Shown here in pieces: positions 57,641 to 64,000 of a DNA stretch of 64,000 nt (positions within the stretch are counted from its first letter, which is position 1; every line of letters starts with the position of its first letter). The notes under the pieces were generated by a model that saw only the letters and a list, made by a program, of their open reading frames with translations, did no database searches and was not told the origin of the DNA. Source of the DNA: Stomorhina lunata (Eukaryota; Arthropoda; Insecta; Diptera; Rhiniidae); assembly GCA_933228675.1 (NCBI GenBank), contig OW121744.1, positions 95,007,264-95,071,263 on the forward strand. The letters are read 5' to 3'. Both the position numbers and the translations under genes were made by a program.

Positions 57641-58873
57641 CTGCCTTTAATTGTCGATTATTTCGGGATATGACAAACTGAACCTCCCTATTAAATATTA
57701 CAATCTGCTGCCGTTAGTACAATAAGTTTCTTAAGACATTTAATTCCATTTTATCTATTCGAAAATTTGTCACAAATGTTTGTTTGAAGCTTTTAAGCCT
57801 TTCGTTGCATTCGTTGTTTTACATTTGCATTAACAAGCCAACATCAAACCAACACAACTCGAACAAATATTATTTGTTCGATGAAAAACAATAAAATCGT
57901 TTACAAACACACACCTACTACTGTCAGTTGCCAAAAACATACATTAAAGTGACAACTCAAGATATAAAATATATTGATAATCTTTAACAATTAATAGAAA
58001 AAGTCATGTTTAAATCATTTGTTTGTTGTGTTTGTGTTATAAATGAGTTTATGACAGGCGGCACACACTCACTTATACATATGTAGTCAGATGTCTGTTG
58101 ATATGTATTATTTATGGGCGTAGTTTAGGGCTTGAAATATAATATTTTGCCATAAAATACATAAATTGATTAATCTGTTGAAGGATAAGAAGTTATATGA
58201 GTCAGAGTTTAGAGTTAAAGGATTGTTGTTCTAGAGTGAACTTTAAAGGAGGTAGTTTAACTAATTGACCTCATATGGGATAGAGTTAGGCTTAATGTAT
58301 TAATGTGGACCTAGGTTTACTGCCCCTGTGCTTGATTATATATCCAATATTGAAGTTCTCATAATAAATAGTGTCAATTTTAGCTATGGTTTAATTATTT
58401 TCATTCTTTTTATATACAACCACATTTTTTGCAATTTTCCTTTATTTAATCGTTTAACCACAATTTTTAAATTTCCTGTTCGTGGTCTCTTCAATCCACT
58501 TGAACGTTTTCAAATTTTTTTTATTTGTCATTTTAATATAAAAAGAGGAAAAAACGTAGTGTTTGTTAAATAAACCAAAAAACCACCAATTAATATTAAT
58601 CATACGCTTCAACGACTATTTTTTTTATTGTGAGTCTTAATAGTAAAAAAATCGAATGTAAAATTAATTAAAATAATTGCTTGTAAAACTTTGCATAAAT
58701 CAATTATATAATTTGTTATTAATGTATTTTTTTAGAATAAATTATTGATGATTTGTTGAAAAATACATTAAACCGATGAAGGTGTAGACATAAATGAATT
58801 ATGCTTTATATGAATTAATATTAATCATTCGTCTAGCCAAATGATTCAGGAATAATAATGGTTAGACTAAAAA
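57641..58873. other. Spacer, no gene seen
   Basis: No tandem repeat or coding signal. The 81-codon stretch at 58328-58573 is Phe/Ile/Asn-rich without recognisable features. Confidence 0.45.
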
Positions 58874-59102
58874 TCTGTGGCTTGGTGCTAAAAGGGCCAA
58901 TGTCAAAAAAAGTAGTTTTGAAAAAATTTGATTTAAAGTTTTTATATTCCATATAAATTCATAGTAATATTGACCAAAAAACCCCTTATAAATCTGTTCT
59001 AAGTTAAATTAGAGATTAGCTGTTAAAGAAGGGAATCTAACGCAATGATTAACTCAAAACAGCAAAAAAGTAACATTGGCCCTTTAAGCACCAAGGCACA
59101 GA
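58874..59102. mobile_element. MITE-like element, 229 bp, 30-bp inverted ends
   Basis: The left end starts TCTGTGGCTTGGTGCTAAAA (58874-58903) and the right end finishes TTTAAGCACCAAGGCACAGA (59073-59102). The 30-bp ends pair with two mismatches and include GGGCCAATGT/ACATTGGCCC. No coding capacity; clear target duplication not seen. Confidence 0.8.
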
Positions 59103-59518
59103 AATAATATGACAAAAAAATGTTAGTATTTTATGAAATAATTAACTATTAAATTTGAAAAGAACTTGTGTTACCCTGTGAAGTATTGTTCAAGTTATGA
59201 GAGTGTTATACAAATATTTGGGATAAATTTGCAATTTTTAATATTTATTATGTCCTTATGCCCTTTTAAGTTCTCTTTTCAATTTAAGCATAAAAAATAT
59301 TTATGTTTGCATTGATTTTATTAAATTACTTTGCAGCAAATGCTCAAAGTATAGACAGATTTTCAAAATTATTATGGTAAAGGAATATGAGGCTATTACG
59401 AATTCACTGCACACTTTGCCAATATAGTTTACAGTCTTATCCAAGACGCAGTTTATGATACAAAAGTAGATTTATTCGAAAAGAAAAATTATTTGCACTT
59501 GATCCCAGTCTATTATAT

Positions 59519-59549
<31 letters not shown>

Positions 59550-60004
59550 TATACATAATAGACAATTTATTGATAAAAGCCAAAAAGTCAAGGAAGATTA
59601 AACTCAAAAATGTTTGTATATACTTTTGTTCAGTCTATACCTGAGCTTTTCCCTTTAATTTACAAACATAATTCACAACGATTGTGTTTCTAAAAAAGGT
59701 AATAATACGAGGTTTTCAATTTGTCTAAGAGTAGGAATACTACTCCTGAAGATGATGGCCTAATCAATCATCGAATAGCGTCGAGGAATTGGTTGTCAAC
59801 AAAAAACATTTTTTGGCTTTTATCAATAAATTGTCCATTAAATTAATAAAGTACCTGAGCGACCGAGCCTTGCTCGGAGATTAATGATAAGCATTTCGAG
59901 GCGAATTTTAAAGTTTTTTATATATTTTATTTTATAAAGTACTAACCAATTAAAATAAATTAAGAGAAAATACGGTACACAAATATTCAATTAATTTTTA
60001 ATCA
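59103..60004. other. Spacer with (ATTT)n and a GC-rich palindrome, no gene seen
   Basis: (ATTT)n occupies about 59516-59551. CCGAGCCTTGCTCGG (59863-59877) is a GC-rich inverted repeat in AT-rich surroundings and may be a terminus of the element carrying the 130-bp repeats that follow. Confidence 0.5.
59516..59551. repeat. (ATTT)n microsatellite
   Basis: About nine tandem ATTT tetranucleotides. Confidence 0.95.
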
Positions 60005-60650
60005 TTTTATTTATTTTGTCCGATCAACACATGATCAAATGCATAGTTTAGTATTTTGGAAATTGGTCATACCGACTTAGAAGCCTCCATCGACTCATGC
60101 GCAAGAACTTTGCTAAAGATCATAGCCTGATAAAATGCACAGTTTACTATTTAATTCATTTTGAGTAATTTTCAGTGGCGCCACCTTTCGGAAATTGTTG
60201 ACACCAACTAAGAAACCTTCGTCGACTCATGTGCAACAACTTTGCTGATCATTGCATAATCAAATGTACAGCTTACGATTTAATTCACTTTGAGTAATTT
60301 TCAGTGGCGCCACCTATCTAAAATTGTTCAAAACCAACTGAGAAACCTTCGTCGTCTCATTGGTAACAACTTTGCTAAAACTCATAGCAAGATCATATGC
60401 ACAGTTAACGATTTAATTAAATTTGAGTAATTTTCAGTGGCGCCACCTGTTGGAAATTGTTCATACCAAGTAAAACACCTTCGCCGGCTCATTTGAAACA
60501 ACTTCGCTAAGGATCATATACAACTTCACTAAAGATACAAATGCACAGTTTACGATTTAATTCATTTTGAGTAATTTTCAGTGGCGCCACCTGTCGGATA
60601 GTGATACTTACTTAAAAACCTTCGTCGTCTTATGCACAACAACTGGGATC
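60005..60650. repeat. Diverged tandem repeat of about 130 bp with GTGGCGCCAC
   Basis: Four to five imperfect units. Each of the last four has TTGAGTAATTTTCAGTGGCG then CCACCT; the perfect palindrome GTGGCGCCAC is conserved at 60175, 60305, 60437 and 60581 (spacing 130, 132, 144). Other shared phrases are AACTTTGCTAA, GATCATAGC, AAATGCACAGTTTAC and AACCTTCGTCG. Probably the body of a repetitive element; no coding capacity seen. Confidence 0.8.
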
Positions 60651-60889
60651 AAGTGCAAATAATTTTTCTTTTTGAATAATATTTGCATTTATTTTGGCTA
60701 ATGAGGTGCCAGCTCCTTATTTTTATCACTAGCATATAATTATTTCTTGTGCATTGTGGGGTATAGTCAATAATAAGCTTTTATATAACGAATGGACCAG
60801 AATAAGCTACTCTGATCTATTCGTAATACATAGATGGTATATTTTTTTTAATTCGACCAATACTTATATATGCATTGCATCGGATGGAG

Positions 60890-61195
60890 CTAGGAAAAAA
60901 GGTTATGGGAAAGAGGAAAGAGGGAGTAGTTTTTGTGGACATTCGATTTAAATTTTTTGATATCATATATAAGCGGAAAGATTTCTGGGGGAAGGTTATT
61001 CCACATAAGGCCCAATAACGAGTTTTCACTATAATGCATTGTCGATTGGCCAGTGTAATCGACAACAAATGGATGAGTCCTTGAGGAAGTACGAGTACTA
61101 CGTGCAAAAATTCGATTTTCGATTTCAATAAAACACATACCATTATAATATCGATAGAACAGTAAAAGACAATCCACATTGCGACGATGCACAGT
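60890..61195 (-). mobile_element. C-terminal fragment of a non-LTR reverse transcriptase
   Basis: A 100-codon minus-strand frame (61192 to 60890) reads HRRNVDCLLLFYRYYNGMC, then RTSSRTHPFVVDY, then NNLPPEIFP, DIKKFKSNVHKNYSLFP and HNLFS. The HRR-----L-YRY block, THPF-V and W-LP-E-FP blocks are the C-terminal end of insect non-LTR RT proteins after the thumb. A small deletion removes the usual R---LW segment before NNLPPE. Upstream RT domains are absent. I infer a 5'-truncated retrotransposon insertion. Confidence 0.7.
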
Positions 61196-61408
61196 GGTAT
61201 TTCTTCATACATCGAAGTGCAAAAAATAAAAGGAGTGGTCAACGATACAACGATTAAATTTTGCATACTTGTTCAGTTTTATATATATATATTTATATAT
61301 AATTCCCCGACAACATTCCAATTGGAACAAGGGGTACTTCTCTCAGAAAATGAGCTGCATCCGATTCTATTTTTAGACTCATTGAAAGGCGCCTAAGTTT
61401 TAACTGCA

Positions 61409-61515
61409 GTTTCTTTTATTTTTTTTTTCAAGTGAGTCTGACCGGGGATCGAACTTGGGACTTCTGGTATGCTAGGCCGATGACTAACCTGCTATATCAC
61501 GGTGGTTCACTTCAG
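61409..61515 (-). mobile_element. tRNA-derived SINE with A-rich tail
   Basis: On the minus strand: GTGATATAGCAGGTTAGTCA (A-box-like), then GTTCGATCC (plus-strand 61446-61454), which fits the B-box consensus GWTCRANNC, then CAGACTCACTTG and an A-rich tail (61409-61427). The T-stem does not pair fully, so it is a SINE rather than a tRNA gene. Relics at 15757 and 29468 may be relatives. Confidence 0.65.
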
Positions 61516-61544
61516 TTTTATATACATAAGAAAAATTCGAAATC

Positions 61545-62160
61545 CGCCGACTCCTTGGGGTAACTGCCTTGGACCCCCATTTCTTCGAAAATTGTTCTTT
61601 TCAATGCACAAGTAGCGACTCTCAACAGAATTGGATTACATTAAGCACATCTCTATAATTTGATCTGTAAAAGAGGTCTATTATTGTTTTTCAAATCAAT
61701 TGACTCCTTGGGTGACTGCCTTGAACTCCCATTTTTCACCATTTTTTTCAATGTATAAAAAATTTGGCGCACATCTATTAATTTATCCAAGGAAAAGTTA
61801 TACTAAATTTGGTTGAGATCCCTTTACTCTTTAAGGTACCCATTTTTTCATTCATTTGTGTTCTCAATGTATAAGCCGGAATTATCAACAAAATTTTATG
61901 AAATTCGGCACACGTCTTATAAGTTTATCTTACAAAGAGCTCAACGATTTTGATTGAAATCTGTAAAATCCTTGGGATACCTGCTTTGGATCCCCGTTTT
62001 TTTTACTTTTGTTTCTTCCTCATAAATATATATTAGCCGCAATTCCCAAAAGAATTTGATGAAATTCGGCAGAGTCTATAGTTGACCCAAAAAGAAGCTC
62101 TACTAATATTGATTGAAATTCTTCAACTCTTACGGCCTTGGACTTACATTTTAATTCAAT
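61545..62160. repeat. Diverged tandem repeat of about 120-160 bp
   Basis: Units share GACTCCTTGGG, ACTGCCTTGGACCCCCATTT, TCTCAATGTATAAGCC, AAATTCGGCACA and AAGAGCTC-like phrases in constant order. GACTCC-like landmarks lie near 61549, 61703, 61823, 61965 and 62125. Non-coding; likely part of an unrecognised mobile element. Confidence 0.7.
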
Positions 62161-62540
62161 TTGATTAAAAAGTTACGCCTAAACGACTGCAACACTTTTT
62201 GCTTAAATTATGCATAACAGTTTACGTGACTTCTTTCAGAAAATTTTGAACTTTGTTCCACGATCGGTAAGTTTCGGTGAATTTTTTTCGCTCTATCTAA
62301 AGAAATGACTTTAACCTTTCACGTGGTTATGGTGGAAGCACCGAACAAAACCGAGACAACTTAGATTTTGTTCAAAGGAAAACAAAAACACTGAATTTTG
62401 TAGATCTTTTTTGATTTCCTGATATCTCATAAGCTGTATACGAGATTAATTTATTTTCTTCTGTAGACTAAAACCAAGGTTCTGTATCTCAATTTAATTT
62501 ACATCAAACTTTTCCTCCCGTGCTGCTCTAGCTAGTCTTC
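62161..62540. other. Spacer, no gene seen
   Basis: No recognisable coding or repeat signal. Confidence 0.4.
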
Positions 62541-62559
62541 AGATTAACATCAATCCATT

Positions 62560-62707
62560 GATGTGTTACCTAGGGAGTATTATCTCAAAAAGCGGAAGCA
62601 GCAGAGAAGACATTCAAAATAGGTTACGCAGAGCAAAGCAAGCTTTTGAAATACTAAACAAACTCTGGAGATCTCACAATATCAATTTGGAATATCTCGA
62701 GCAGTGA
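62560..62707 (+). mobile_element. Non-LTR retrotransposon RT thumb fragment
   Basis: The plus-strand frame reads CYLGSIISKSGSSREDIQNR, then LRRAKQAFEILNKLWRS, ending at TGA (62705). The YLGS-I---G---EDI--R----AFG-L--W pattern is the thumb region just after the RT palm in insect non-LTR elements. Only this piece remains. Confidence 0.75.
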
Positions 62708-63000
62708 GATTTTTATTTTACAAAATTTAGTGACCATAGCTTTCATAGTTTATAATTTAATATTTTTTAACTGGCATTTTAGTGGTTTTTATATGAAAGC
62801 TGTAAAATTTGATATACTGACCAGTATTTACATAAAACTTCTCTTTTCTAAATTAAGTCTTCATAGTTGTTTCAATTATTTCAATTCAATTTATCAGCAT
62901 TTACACTGGCTGGCATTGACTTTCTTGTGCTTAATTTCTTGGCCATAGCTTATATAGTTTAACATTTATTGGCATTTAAGTGAATTTTAGCTGGAACTTG

Positions 63001-63340
63001 ACCTGTTTTCGTAAGTATTTTGTATGGGTTAAATGTGCACCGATTTCAACGCTGCCCTAATGCTTATGTAAAAATTCTCTATACAAAATTTTATTATCTT
63101 ACCTGTTATAATTTATCATTTATTAGCAAATAAGCGATAAGCCTAGGCCAGGTTATGCGGGAGCTATGGTCAAATGTAAGCCGATTTATCCCTATTTTAA
63201 TACCAAAATTTGAAGTATAGAAGTGTATTTCTGTCTTTGCTTCAGTGAACTAGCTCCTTTTGTTTAGGCCCTATCGTGGCCTCAACAGACAGAAAGACAA
63301 ACAGAAAGACAAACAGGCAGGCAGGCAGACAGACAGACAT

Positions 63341-63381
<41 letters not shown>

Positions 63382-63418
63382 AAGAAAGAAAGAAAGAAAG
63401 AAAGACAGACAGACGGAC

Positions 63419-63450
<32 letters not shown>

Positions 63451-63479
63451 TGACAGACAGGCAGACAGGCAGACAGACA

Positions 63480-63512
<33 letters not shown>

Positions 63513-63534
63513 ACAGACAAACAGGCAGACAGAA

Positions 63535-63567
<33 letters not shown>

Positions 63568-63638
63568 TACAGACAGACAGAAAGACAGAAAGACAGAAAG
63601 ACAGACAGACAGACAGACAGACAGAAAGACGTACAGAC

Positions 63639-63681
<43 letters not shown>

Positions 63682-63706
63682 AAGACAGAAAGAAAGAAAG
63701 ACAGAA

Positions 63707-63759
<53 letters not shown>

Positions 63760-63760
63760 T

Positions 63761-63845
<85 letters not shown>

Positions 63846-64000
63846 TAGACAGACAGAAAGACGTACAGACAGATAGATAGACAGACAGACAGACAGGCGT
63901 CTTAGAATTTTGTGAAGGTTCAGAATGGAATATATATTATTTGAGACAATTTTGAGGAAGTTACAAACGAAATAACATAAAACTTCCTTGTGCTAAAAAT
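63001..64000 (-). mobile_element. DINE-like element with greatly expanded (GTCY)n, cut by window edge
   Basis: On the minus strand it contains TTATTTCGTTTGTAACTTCC (about 63960-63979), TTCTAAGACGCC next to the microsatellite, then (GTCY)n, then the shared module (63105-63190: GTTATAATTTATCATTTA, CAAATGTAAG). The order equals that at 15256-15566. The 5' end lies beyond the window. Confidence 0.65.
63282..63896. repeat. (GACA)n / (TGTC)n microsatellite, 615 bp
   Basis: About 150 tetranucleotides, mainly GACA with interspersed GAAA, GGCA, GATA and GACG variants in clusters. Minus-strand ORFs of 90-190 codons with repeating Cys-Leu-Ser-Val are artefacts of a four-base period that stays open in all three frames. 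Confidence 0.98.

Noticed and set aside
61409..61515. Functional tRNA gene
   Set aside because: A and B boxes are visible, but the T-stem does not pair and an A-rich tail follows, which fits a SINE.
63242..63840. Minus-strand ORFs of 92-189 codons rich in Cys-Leu-Ser-Val
   Set aside because: They are the translation of (TGTC)n. A four-base period stays open in all three frames, the reading is the same in each, and the microsatellite sits in a DINE-like element.

Overview
The window looks like nuclear DNA of a higher dipteran, most likely a calyptrate (muscoid) fly. It is extremely AT-rich. It carries a Jockey-clade retrotransposon, several decayed non-LTR retrotransposon fragments, and elements of the DINE-1/mini-me type with internal (GTCY)n microsatellites and terminal hairpins. 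I see no intact host gene. The organism call is inference from repeat types and base composition; no marker gene fixes it.

Layout. About 46% of the 64 kb is tandem repeat. Eleven minisatellite tracts (about 1-1380, 2641-5321, 6570-8470, 13262-15255, 16761-17407, 21719-23308, 25576-28132, 29539-33173, 35131-38893, 46435-48795, 53428-57640) have different sequences but share a basic period of 31 bp and a palindromic core. Type 1 tracts pair the 16-bp palindrome TTTTTCTATAGAAAAA with a tract-specific 15-bp spacer. Type 2 tracts pair a 21-bp palindrome (arms GGAAATTTTT and AAAAATTTCC around one central base) with TATTTTTATA. Tracts of one type occur in both orientations, and inside one of them (47267-47302) the orientation flips exactly through the palindromic core. 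A separate, almost perfect 11-bp satellite fills 49846-52250, and a (GACA)n tract fills 63282-63896.

Between the arrays lie transposons. An apparently complete Jockey-clade element (17408-21718, minus strand) has two intact overlapping ORFs: a zinc-knuckle nucleic-acid-binding protein, and an endonuclease plus reverse transcriptase. It sits exactly between two minisatellite arrays of opposite orientation. Decayed APE-RT retrotransposon pieces lie at 24790-25545 with 28133-28285, at 41040-42030, at 60890-61195 and at 62560-62707. In the first of these a 2.6-kb minisatellite separates the endonuclease part from the RT part. DINE-like elements lie at 8974-11455, 11890-13261 (with a second element nested inside), 15256-15566, 33547-34206 and 63001-64000. 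There are tRNA-derived SINE-like relics and several fold-back elements.

The only trace of a cellular-type gene is a set of five exon-like blocks at 39420-45231 (plus strand). The upstream blocks carry stop codons; the last three are open, phase-compatible and flanked by good splice sites. One intron holds a 4.9-kb transposon whose end appears to supply the 3' splice site. The function is unknown.

The feature that most deserves follow-up is the 31-bp, palindrome-centred minisatellite superfamily. It shows constant period, changing spacers, strand switching, higher-order duplications and placement inside or against transposons.
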